Origin: Archegozetes longisetosus
Lineage: Eukaryota; Arthropoda; Arachnida; Sarcoptiformes; Trhypochthoniidae
Assembly: GCA_018873245.2 (NCBI GenBank)
Contig: JAEMBT020000002.1
Coordinates: 11,134,001 to 11,198,000 of the forward strand
Length of the DNA stretch: 64,000 nt
Direction: 5' to 3'
The position numbers were made by a program, and so were the translations under genes. Positions 49,158-61,103 of the stretch are shown in pieces (positions within the stretch are counted from its first letter, which is position 1; each line of letters begins with the position of its first letter). The notes below the pieces were generated by a model, which worked only from the letters and a program-made list of their open reading frames with translations, searched no databases and was not told the origin of the DNA.

Positions 49158-51527
49158 CACTCTCTCCACTTTGTGAACCTCTGGTCCTCTGATACAAGTT
49201 GGAATCGCTCCTGTGAGAAGATGAAAGTGCAGTTATTTGCACTATGTATTTCGCAGACACGGGAGCGGCTCATCATTTCGAATGCATGCGGATGCCCCTC
49301 AGGTAGCAATGGCTGCAGTGATTTGATAACTCTCCAAATTTTAAGTTGTATTACATGAAAACTAATAAATTTTAGTTTCAGATATGTCGCCACAAATTAC
49401 AAACTGGAACCAATACAAGTGTTTTATAATATGCTAAATGCAATTAGTTTTTATGTAGTTCTCACTTTTGCATTTGTGAATCAAAGGAGCAGATGATCTA
49501 AATTTATTTGAGGTTAGTTTAGAATTCTTTGTAATTATGAGCTCGACCTCAAGCTGAGTTGTAGCTAAACTTCAACATTAGGACCTGAGCCAAAAATGAG
49601 CCCGGCTTTAGCCATACCTGTGACTACGTGAAAGTGTACAGGTTTTAATACACTCTAATTGCATGATAGCAGTGCAATAGCAATGTTGATAAAAATTTCA
49701 CATTTCCGCTGCGAATCCGGCTCACAAACAATTGAATGAATTGCACTAAAATAGTTAAATTAAATAGCATTAAAGCGGAAACCATAGAACCCTCAATTGA
49801 AAGGTGGAGCGATTGTTATTAAAACAGGTAGATTGAGATAAAGTGCACAAACATTAAAACATTTAGATTCCCCTTTAGAGTGACAGTTTCAGGCTCACAA
49901 TTACACCCACACAATAAGGGGAGGTTGACATGGAGTTTGTCTGACAAAGTTTGCATAAGAATTATTATTATAAAGACATAATAGCATAAATATTATTTGT
50001 ACGATTGTAAACAATGGTAATCATAATAATAATAACAAATAATGTATTGATAATCATATTGAAATTTATTAGAAACCTATTAGAGAAAGGTTTGTGCATA
50101 TTTGTGAGCTCTGACAGATGTGGTGAAGGTCGATCTTAGCTCGAAGCCATATTCAACTATATCTTAGCATAGGTTCTGATGTTTCGAGTGCCAATTCGAA
50201 AGAATTCATGAGTGGAGAGTATGCTCGCATTTAAGCGCATAACTTTGTGGTAGTTTTCATAGCAAAGCAAAGCAAAAGGTCTAAGTAGTGCGACACAAAT
50301 ATTATGCTTCGCAGTATTGTAATGGTGTGCATCTGTAACTATTCAAAATGAACTGGGATTGGCATTGAATACTGCAAACTCAGTTCAATAATGGTAGAAA
50401 TGCCTTTGGAGTGTCCACGTCCACCCTCACACCGACACTCGCCCATATTGCTCACCTTCGCATTCGACAGATTTCATTCCTATAGTCCGACTCCCCCTCC
50501 AATATCCCCTTTTTTAGCTGAAGCAATGGACCTCCAACAACAAAAGTCTAGGCTTTTTTCTTTTGCTTTCATTCTTTGGAACAACAGCTGAAAGGTCTCT
50601 GTACAACATTTTCTGATGATCAATAGGCAGGTGGGGAACACTGAGGTCATGCATCGCTGGACACACCGACCGACGGATGGACCAGAGCTACCGCGGCAAC
50701 AGAGTAGCTGAAGTCTAAGGCTAGCAGCTATTGATGATAAAAAGAAACTCGTTTTTGGCCTAATACATGCCAATTGTGAGCCACTTATAACAGTTATGGG
50801 GTAGTTATGGGGTCATCTGTTTCAATACATACTACTAGTACTATAAGGCAATGCAATCCAATGCTAACCATAAGCAGTAAACAAGCGTACGATATTTTCA
50901 ATTTAACACTTTCCATTATGATTTCCAGCTGGAAAGGGGCATTATTTGCCATTATTTATTCACACAATGAATTGCAAAGCAGTGCAATGAGATTTTTGCC
51001 AATAGCTTGTCGACAATAAGTCCAATACCGGATTAACAAAACTACTGTTAGTTGCATAGGCTCTCTAAAAGTGACACGCGAATGGCACACGAAGAGGGAG
51101 ACTGAGAGCAAGTCTGCCAGAGAGAAGCCGAGAGAGAGACCTATTTAAAAACGACTCAAGATGCAGGGGGAAAGAAATGCATGTAACGAATAAGCTCTAT
51201 ATAATAGTGCATATAAGGCATTATACACATGCATAGAGTATATACACCGCAATGAAGGCCAGCTGCACCAGAGCTGCACCAGAACTCTACAATTTATTTT
51301 GGAACAAACTTCAAAAAAGTGAGACATAAAAGGCAATGCAAAGCTCAGCTTATTAGCGAGTCCTAAGGTATAAATATTAGTAGAACACGCTATTCAGTCT
51401 ATACCCAATACAGTAATACCAATAAAGCAAGCATTTCCTGTTAGATAATAATCATTTTACTATTACTATATCGCTTTGATCACAAATCATCAATCGCTAG
51501 TAGAGAAATGTGTAATCGTTGTCGGAG

Positions 51528-51531
<4 letters not shown>

Positions 51532-51577
<46 letters not shown>
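51532..51577 (+). repeat. (GA)n microsatellite
   Basis: About 23 GA units, 3.7 kb upstream of the Spitz 5' exon. Confidence 0.95.
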
Positions 51578-51580
<3 letters not shown>

Positions 51581-52582
51581 CATTTTATATGTTGTACAGC
51601 AGACAGAACAGTAAAGAGAGAGTCCATATAAATAGTATACCAAAGACTCTTAACTAGTGCAGTATGTGTTTTGCTGAAAGAGATGTTGAGTACTTTAGTT
51701 CTTTATACATAAATTGACTTCTAGTTGAGTATGAAGGTTTGGAACAACAAGGATGTTGCGTGGAATGGCATATTTAAAGATAATAGTTGGCGGTGAACAT
51801 GCACTGTCATTATCACATCAGATGCTAACTCTGAAGATGCAAACATTCTGAATGGTTTGTAACTCAAGGTGTGCGGTGGCATCAGCTAATTTCACTGTTT
51901 CTCGCAAAGGTAATTGCCTGAGAAGTAAAACTTGATGCAAGAAGATTTAGTTTATAACTTAGACCACACAAACCAGCTTCATATCCCCTCCCCATAAAAA
52001 CACACACCAAAAGGGATATATATATAATATAAAGTATACAGTAATATATAAAGATAGCAAAGCGCACAAAGAGCGAAACGTCAATAACTTGGCCGATAAT
52101 CGAGCGGTCCATGAAAGCAGTTTACTGTACTTCTGGTATGGTATGGAACGCATAGTATAGATGAGAGAAGCAGAAGCAGGTGCGGCAGTTCTACCTTGAA
52201 TTCTTGATGGCTATATGCCTCGGAGTAAAGTACTTTTGCAAAAGAAAATGTAATCAAGAAAAGAATAGAACAGTGCAGAGTAGTTCTGACTATAGCTCTG
52301 AACAGTTCAGAATAGTTGAGAACAGTTGAGAGAACAGTGCACTTCAATACTGAAAACATAAAATTTCCAAATGACAACTATATTGACGCATAAACGCACC
52401 GCAAAATTTTTCATGTCAAAGAAACAAAAAAGGGTATGCAGTGAATTAGTGATGTGTGCCAACCAAAGTAGCGGATTGGGTGAAAAATTTCAAGTTTTCA
52501 GGTATGGGACCACCACCTAAGCTAAATATACAATGGCTTATGTGAAAGAAACTACGGCATTAAGTGTCTGATTAGAGGCTAA

Positions 52583-52632
52583 ACTTTACTTTGGCATTAC
52601 ATTGGCATTACTTTAGCATTACTTTTGGCATG
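52583..52632 (+). repeat. Imperfect tandem of a TTGGCATTAC unit
   Basis: Four consecutive units, cttTGGCATTAC, atTGGCATTAC, ttTAGCATTAC and ttttGGCATG, about 11-12 bp apart. TGGCA half-sites are NF-I-like, but no function is shown. Confidence 0.7.
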
Positions 52633-55044
52633 TTTATGGCCAAACATACACATCATACCACATATAAAGAAAGTTGTAAGAATAGCATCTGCTAACAAGG
52701 CGAAAATAAGATAAAATGAATGGTTCAGAACAAATAATCATTATAAAACCGTGATCTAAATATTGACGCTAATAATTCTCCTGACAAGTAGCCTTCAGCT
52801 TACCACAACCAATGATGACTAGTTGCGGTCAAATAAAGATTAAAGTGTAGAGAGACTAATCAACACAAAGCCACATATCCTCAAATCAGACTAAATCACA
52901 GGTTTTGCGCTTTCTTCAAACAAATATTTTATTGTAAACTCAACAACTGTTAACTTTTCTCCGCGAGAGATTCTATCTCTTATTTACAACTTTGTTGTTG
53001 ACATCTTCATAAAAATTGAAAATCATATCTATTAAACATGTATATTATTATTAAAGTTTAATAATCATTGAGAAAAATGAGAGACTTTCTAAACAAATAT
53101 TTATCTAATGCGATCTCTTCAATTTGAATAATTTCAAATTTTTAACTACACACGATCTTTTAGACCAAATAGATAAACGCAAACATTTCAAAGTTAAAAT
53201 TATCCAGTCAACTTAATCAATGCCTTTTTAAAAGTCATTTGCAACTCATTCATCTTCTCGACAATAATCTGAAGATTGAAGCTTAGGTCGTACAGAGTGC
53301 AAACGATAGTAATTTATAACTGCGAATCAAATATTTATACACTCAATTTTCAATTACTATCACTCTTGTTCTTACTTATGATGGTGTAAGAGCGCAAATG
53401 AGTAGGAATCATAATTACTGAACGATTAATTGCACAAATCAATTTCAAACATTAAGTGGGTTCAGATTGAGTAATCAAAACTTGAGATAAACTTGTAAAG
53501 TTTTCTTTCAGGTCAGCTAAATTTCAACTTGAAAATGATCGCTCTAAAATTGTGGTAAATAAGTGACATGCTAATAGTTTAAGTTACTGTTAATTGAGAA
53601 GAAAAATCAAAATGCATTTCATGAAAATCTGATGCACCTAAAAAAGTGAATAGAAAATTGCTGATAAAATTTCTAGTTTTGATGCCCCTCACAAAAAATA
53701 ACAAAGTTAATTGGAAAAACCTCATTTTGTTGATTTTGCTTCATCAGCATTACTTTCACAATATTGTGTGCATTCGTACTGTTGCAAATCTTACTTTAAT
53801 GCTCATCTATTAAAATCAATTCAATTTGACTCTGTTCCAAAACACTAATCAAAAGTATCTCATAATCAAATACTTTAATTCAATTTTACGACCATAAAAA
53901 TGATTGTTATTGCAGTCAAAACATAACTGCTAAGCATTGAAACTTGATAATTGAGTTATTTTTATATTGCCTCGTAATAAAAAATCATTTAAATGCAATA
54001 CATTTTTGCAAATACTTGCAATCTGTTTCGGGACATACCACGGAGAGTCTTAAGACTTAAACCACCACATCCTTAAGACCTAAACAATATAGATGTTATT
54101 TCAAATAACTTTTACTCTTCATTTAATTACTATTGCCGTTAACTTGAGAGCTAAACTTTGAAAGTAACACATAATTATGTGAGTATAATGAATGAAATAA
54201 GGAATTTGTGCAATCTTTCTTGTATATTAATAGAGTAATCGAAGTACGCAAAAACTTTCACATTTCAATTGGCTCAAATGAGTTTTGCAATTTTAATCAC
54301 TTTCATACATGTATTAGAGCTTTTCAAATAAATATTAAATGACAAGTTTTCAAGGTATTCAATGCATCACTTTTAGAATAAAACATAGCATTCAGTCTGA
54401 CTCATGAAAAGCTTTGAAATCTCGCTATTTCGCCTTAAAAATGATTCAATAGATGTTCGACTTATTAGAAAATATGATCATTCAATTGACATGACTTAAA
54501 GTGATAGAAGTTATATATATAGAGAGAGAGAGAAAAAAACGAAAACAGGTAAAAATAATTTATTGAATAGTTAGAGGCGCATCGAATTAGATGTAACATA
54601 AAATAAGTATGAAATTTAGAGAAGAATGACGAGGTTGTTTTTAAACTCGACACAGACACCGCAAATGCAGAGTTTAGTGAACGTTTCTCACGCCCTCATT
54701 TTCATTGTAAAGGTCAAAAAGCAATATAATTGAGGTGCAACTGCACGTTTCATGTCATCCGATAATATATGCAATCGAATTCCGAAAAATAAATCAGCCT
54801 AAAAAACTTTATCAGATCTTATAGTGATTCAATTGCATTTGATCAAAATCCTCCTCAACAGGTGGTCTACTTTTTATGTCACATACTGCAGATTGCATTA
54901 ATGAAAGGGAAAACTATTTCCTCAATCATATATCTCACCAGATATACTATTACGTTGTTTTACTAGTATTATCTCAAAGACAAATGTAAATCCACTTCAA
55001 TATATCGCTAATAGTTTTTGCACAAATAAATGATTGCTACCAAG

Positions 55045-55126
55045 TGGTGGTGAGGTGAGTACTACAAAGCTCTATCTCTAGTTCAAACAGGATTAGAGAT
55101 GCCACTTTGTAGTACTGACGCCACCA
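55045..55126. ncRNA. Pre-miRNA-like hairpin (candidate)
   Basis: Arms pair as 6 bp (TGGTGG/CCACCA), an internal loop, 12 perfect bp (AGTACTACAAAG/CTTTGTAGTACT), a 4x4 loop, then 7 bp (ATCTCTA/TAGAGAT) closed by a 13 nt loop. The 82 nt size and shape fit a miRNA precursor. I do not recognise a conserved mature miRNA; one strand starts TGAGTACTACA, faintly like miR-12. A short foldback element is the alternative. Strand is undetermined. Confidence 0.4.
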
Positions 55127-58100
55127 AATAGACTTTAACTTAATCAAACCAAATATTAATTATAAATGCAGTTACAACTTTCAATTTGCATCAAATAGCA
55201 TACAAATTGACTACTAGCACCTTGTCACCGTAATTCACTTATGCCTTATGAGTACTTCATTTAAACGTGATAATGGAAATTACTTTAGCAATAAATGGGA
55301 TAATCTGCTGTAAACTTATATTCTCAAGTATTGTTTCAAACCTGGATACATTTGTTTGAGTACTATTTCGAGTCTTTATAGATGACTTAAGCAGATACGA
55401 GCGATCTTTGCGACATTGTAGACATGTGCCGACGGTAGTTAACACCTACTAACCAAACGTACGCAGACATATACTTGTCAGATACTCGTAAGTTTAAAGT
55501 TTTTGTCTGAGTATGTGCTGGTATTGCAAAAGTATCACTACAACTAACAAATAATGAAGTTAATGGGCGAGGAATATTAAATAACAGCAAACAGGTGTCC
55601 TAATCCCACGCATCCACCTTCATATTTAACCTTAACTTTTAACTTTCATGTGCAATGCAGTATTCAATTGGCGCAATCAAAGCTTTTTCAACAAAGTATT
55701 TTTCCTAAATATCAAACCACTTCTGACGCCTTCGATAATCTGTTTCAGATAAATATAAAACTTCTTAATTTGGTCTATCGATTTGATCGTATGTAGAGAT
55801 TGGGGCAAAGTTTATTGTGAAAACACAATTTTATCACTTCATAAGTTATATAAGTTTTAGGAGAGACAATATTGTGCAATATAACGTTTCGTGATCTGTG
55901 AGCTCAGCTTTTTTCCAGCAAAACCAGTTTTTTCTCCTTTGGCTTTTGTAAGCGTCATTGTCTGCTGTAAATCGAGAGATCGGGCGTTGTTAATGTTAAT
56001 TTTGAAAAAATATTAAGTAGAATATCAATATAAGAGCAAAGGGTACAACAAACTATTTATGAGATAAGCTAATATTGCACTTATCCAACGCTAATTATGC
56101 TCTCATTGTCACATTTCTTATGGTTTGTTCTGCAGTTAAAACTTATTCGCATATTTCTGTCACACTAGTACAACATAATTATCTCTTATTTCAAATATTT
56201 CAGCAACTATTAAGAACTACACAAAACTATGTACTAACAAGTCACATACAAATTAGATATTTATTAATGTAATGTAATGTTAGTACGAGTTATTCCAATG
56301 GTTCAATTCACAACTCGAGTATTAGGTATCTAACTAAAAGTATAATTGAGTATAAGTTTGTGATAGACAAACCTAACGTAAAAAGGAAGAAAATTAAGTT
56401 AACAAAATTTTCAAATAAACCTAATACTAACATAAATGACTGATTGAACAGCTCTGGCAAATATTTTACCCACACTTGAAATGTAAACAAAATCGTAAAT
56501 TCTATTCAATTCATCTTAATTTATAATGAATGAGGATTTAAACAAATAAAAGCAGCTTAAGCTAAAATTGAGCAAAATATTGGCTTTGGAATGACAGCAA
56601 TCGTCAAAAATGATTTATACTTTGCTAACTTGAGTACTCAACAGAGTAATATCTTAGATGGAAAATGGATTCATTTGACAGATATTACAGCTAGATTAGA
56701 CATAAATATAGAATTAAATACTGATAATGATTGTGAATTTGAAACGAAAATTGCTTTTTAAATAGAGTTGTAGCGAAGTAATTGAGAAAATCACTTTTTA
56801 ATAGGTGATTGATTAATAGAGTTGAGAAGCGTTCACTTACTTCAAGTGTAAGAAAGCTTTAAAAGCTGGCAACGGGTAAGGCCTCAACAATCACTTTATC
56901 CCGAGCCAAACCAACCGATTGAGTCATCAACAATCTTTATCATCAACTGGCTTACATCAAACATTGCTTAACAATACTTTTCACATGTTCATCATTTACA
57001 CAACAACTTTGATCCGAATCAATATATGATATAACAGTTTATACTAAACAACACTAATGAATATGAAGTGAACTTTTCGGAAATAAAATAAATAATAGAA
57101 TTAGTTATAAATGAAACAAATAATAGACTGATATAGTTGTAGACAATTAAACGGAGCATTAAAATTGGGACACTTAAAAGGTCAGAAACTAAAAAATCAA
57201 ACTTACTAGTTGTTGCTTAGGCTGACGTGAGTATAACGACCCTTTACTAAACCAACCATTTGGTTAAGACAATGCTAACAGTATTCCAGAGTCGGCAACA
57301 ATACAGAAAATGCAGCCATGCATTCTAAGCATCTTACGTTTTATGTGTTCACTCTATACAGTATGCTTAAGATATTTTTAAATATGAACTTTGATTATTA
57401 ATATATGTTGCAACAGGTATATATTTATGCATTAACTTCTATGATCAAAGCATTCAGGCTGCGTCTTATTTTCCTTTTTGCAAAGCATTAGTGTTATAAA
57501 AGGCTTCAATGCTTCGTATTTCTTCCATTCAATATTCTTCAGGCATTAAATACTATTCAGATTTTTTACTCTAATGTTCACCTAATTAATGTAGTTTAGA
57601 ATTTCAGCTCCCAATCAAGTCGAGCTCATTTCATTAATCAATAGCGGGTGGTATCTATGCGTGAAATTACGATCGGTGATCAACTATGACAGTTGCATAA
57701 AATGTGGCCTAAACACCATCAAGAATCCAATTCTGATGCATATAATCGGCGAATTATAAAAATTTAGGCCTTTCAACAAATATTGACTAGACTCGACATA
57801 TTTTGTTGAAGATCTTCTTCAAAATAGTTAACTCGCACTATTTAATGTGTTATATTGGTTTTAAGAATTAAATTTCATTTAAACTTACACAGAATTGACC
57901 AAAAAGTTATTTTCAAAATCTGATTTAAGTCTTCTATCATAGATGCTGAATCAAATGAATTTTGATTAAAATACTTTACAAAATAATCAGAATCAGACTA
58001 ACTGGAAGATAAGACACAGAAATTCAAAGTTGTAAGACTGAAGTAGTAAACTTTAACTATTTATTATTCTAAGTTAGAAACGAAATAGTAAAAACCTGTC

Positions 58101-58329
58101 CTTTTTCAACACCAATCAAATTATATATACCATATATAGCCCACACAACTGTAGTCACACCTGAAAAGATTATGAAGTATGCAGTGGTGGTTCAAATTAT
58201 TTTGAACATTATTGAAAACTTACACAAAATTCAATCAAATATAAGATAAATAAAATGGAAAAGTTCAATCATTTGGTTTATTTTGCTTAATCATCTGTTT
58301 ATTAACTGATTGTCCTCAATCGAACTGAT

Positions 58330-58331
<2 letters not shown>

Positions 58332-58364
<33 letters not shown>
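58332..58364 (+). repeat. (CA)n microsatellite
   Basis: About 16 CA units, 1.5 kb upstream of the PTIP ATG. Confidence 0.95.
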
Positions 58365-58366
<2 letters not shown>

Positions 58367-59849
58367 AAGCTAACAAAAATAAAATAGGATAATAAGATAA
58401 CTGAAACTTATGAAGTATTTGAAATGCCGGCAGCGTTAATTAAAAAACTGATATATTATTGCTCGAGTAGTTTCCGCTACGAATTCTTTAGAGGTAGCGT
58501 GAAAATAATGTCATTTCTTTACTAGACATTATTTGCTAAACAATTGTAAAATAAAGCTTTATCTCAATTTTTCAAGCCTGATGGTTACAGAACTCAATTT
58601 TTTAAAAATTTACTGTACTTCCGAACTTTCAATGAACTTATCAAATTTAAGAAAAAACTTAATAAGCAGTTTCTTTAACTCTCTTTGACTGTTTCTTTAA
58701 ATCTTTTGACTAGATCAATGAACAAATTTTGGACTTAGGTTGAAATTGAATGCTTTCTTCGTGTTATTCAATGATTATATAATTATAGGTATTTCGTAAT
58801 CAAAATTCCATAAACTTCTCAGTAATATGAGACTAAAAGAAGAGCGATTAGAATTGAAAGAAAATAATCGTTTAACCGACGATAATTTGATTGAGATGAA
58901 TGATAAACGTCTCAAATCTACGAATTTTGCAGATACTAAACTCATAAGGTTTGATGAGTCGAAATTACATATAATACATCCTAATAACTCACTTGTGTCA
59001 AATAATTGTAACAAACTTCCGAAATGTTATTTTAATATTGACATCAATATTTGAGCAAATTATTGTAATTCTGTTCTTGGACTTTAACTACACTTTGTGA
59101 AGTACATGGACATTAAACTAATTACCAACAGTTTGATGAATTTGGCAGAACTTTTAATTTGAAATAAGAATTTATAAATGAGATCATATATTACTTTTTG
59201 ATTTAGAAAAATTCATTAAGTCATTCGCTATTCACTAATTTGTGATTAAGACTAGAATATGTTTCAAGTTAAATGCAAATCAATGGCAAACTCTCAGGGC
59301 AAACAAATGCTTCAGTCATTGAGAAGACATGCATTCAATTTATCATAACAACAAGTCATCTCAATTTTTTGTCAATTTCTAGCCAAACAATAGCGACTGC
59401 TCCAAAAAAAGTTTTAATTACTAGTGACCAGACTTTTTATTGAGGAGAAAAAGTTGCGAAGGAAATGTCAAATGAAGCGAAGTCTTGCTGTTGAGTTGAT
59501 TTGGAACTTAATGAGAGTGACATCTATGAGTACCTTTCAAAATATGATAATCTCCTCAAATGTTACTTTCGTTCATAGCATTGATTTGTTTGAGTCTATG
59601 TTTGGCGCCACTAATGCTTATAAGCATTTGTTTATTTAATAATTAATTAATTAACACTTTTTAAACTAATTTGGTTCATGTATTCCTCAATTTTGTTTAA
59701 TTTCTAACTATTTATTAAATGCATTAATAATAAAATGATAACTATTTTATATTGATATCAATTTATCATAAGATGTGCTCAAATTTTAAAATAATTTTTA
59801 TATGACTTCATATTTTTGTTAAATTAATCAAATTATAACATTTGAACAA

Positions 59850-61072
59850 ATGGCTACAATAGATGAAAGTCTTGTTAAACCTGATCTGTTCAAAGATGTC
59901 CAGTTCTCCTTATGTGAAGATGTCATACAATTAGAACATGTAATCAAACATTTCTTGTTTTGCATTATTTTTTGGTTATTTATTCGAATAGTGAAAAATA
60001 ATTGAATCTCTAAATTAATTGCTAATGTGTTCAAACATTTGAATGATAGGTAAAGAAGATGTTACTGTTTGGTGGGGCAAAATTTTTAAATTATTTATCG
60101 GATAATCTGACACATCTTATAGCAGACAATTGCGAACATCCGTCTGTTAGTGAAGCGCTTGAAATATATGAGAAGCCAGTTGTCACTGTAAGACACCATT
60201 AATACATCTTCGCATTCAATCTATTTATTCATATAATTTTTTCTTTAAGAGTCGATGGGTTTGGCTCTCAGCCAAGGCCTCAACACTACTTCCGTAAGAA
60301 TTACACTAAAACTTTTGATTGATATACTGATAAGTTTATTATTGATATCAGAACTGCTGGCTTTTCTCCATTCAAAAACCAACTCTTCTCCAACATAACC
60401 GCCTGCCCATCAAACATATCTGGAGCTGATGTTCAGTCCTTGTGGGCGATGATTACATATTACGGCGGATCATTTCAATTACAGCTGGATTCCGGTTGCA
60501 CTCATCTGATATCAACAAAACCCGAAGGTTTGAAATACGATAAAGCAGTTGAAACGAATGATAAGATCAAAATAGTGACACCCGATTGGATCATCGATTC
60601 GGTTAAAAATAAGTCACTCTGTGATGAAGACTTGTACCATCCAAGACTTCTTATGTTCAATAATCCGTCTTCCAGTATTAACAAAGTTGAGTTGTCTGAC
60701 ATATCGACCATTTCACCGAATGTGAGCTCAGGAACCATAGTCTCGACTTCACTGCCGTCAACATCAGGTTCTTTAGTGGGTCAACAGTTCACACTAAGAA
60801 CTGTTACACTCCCGACAACAGCAATGATAACAACCTTCACGATAGCTCAACCGCCACAACAGGCTTGTAGTCCAACCACAGTTCAAGGAGGAAGAGTCCG
60901 AGTATTTCTTCCGCCTCAGCATCAGGTCAGACTGATGCAAATGAAGCAAAACCAAATTAGACAACTTTGTCCGCCGGGTGTTTCCCCTCAACAGCAAGTT
61001 GTCAATGTCCAACAAATGTTACAACAAAGACAACCACTTCCTCTACAGCAACAGCAGCAGCAGCTACTGCAA

Positions 61073-61103
<31 letters not shown>

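Larger units (their letters stand above)
47802..59849. other. Intergenic: divergent spacer between Spitz and PTIP genes (12 kb)
   Basis: The two flanking genes point away from each other, so promoters of both should lie here. Contents listed separately: CT, GA and CA arrays, a TTGGCATTAC tandem at 52.6 kb and a hairpin at 55.05 kb. Several short open frames between 56.5 and 59.6 kb lack recognisable domains. I see no further supported gene. Confidence 0.6.

Noticed and set aside
56568-56761. Open frame reading GMTAIVKNDLYFANLS...KWIHLTDITARL, coding-like in feel
   Set aside because: About 60 codons with only a short ATG-initiated part and no identifiable family. No exon with a matching phase was found nearby. 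It could be a lost exon, but unsupported.
57609-57760. Open frame after an ag acceptor: PNQVELISLINSGWYL...
   Set aside because: 50 codons ending in TAA with no partner exon. Frames of this length are expected by chance in 12 kb.
58827-59054. 75-codon ORF, Lys/Glu/Asn-rich, on the plus strand
   Set aside because: Low complexity, no motif, no clear promoter or splice partner. Kept as unproven.
59393-59573. Frame with two in-frame TGA codons (…TFY-TGA-GEKVAKEM…SCC-TGA-VDLEL…), considered as a selenoprotein or mitochondrial-code insert
   Set aside because: No SECIS-like hairpin was recognised downstream, the translated protein is charged and unlike mitochondrial proteins, and no family matches. 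Most likely chance.
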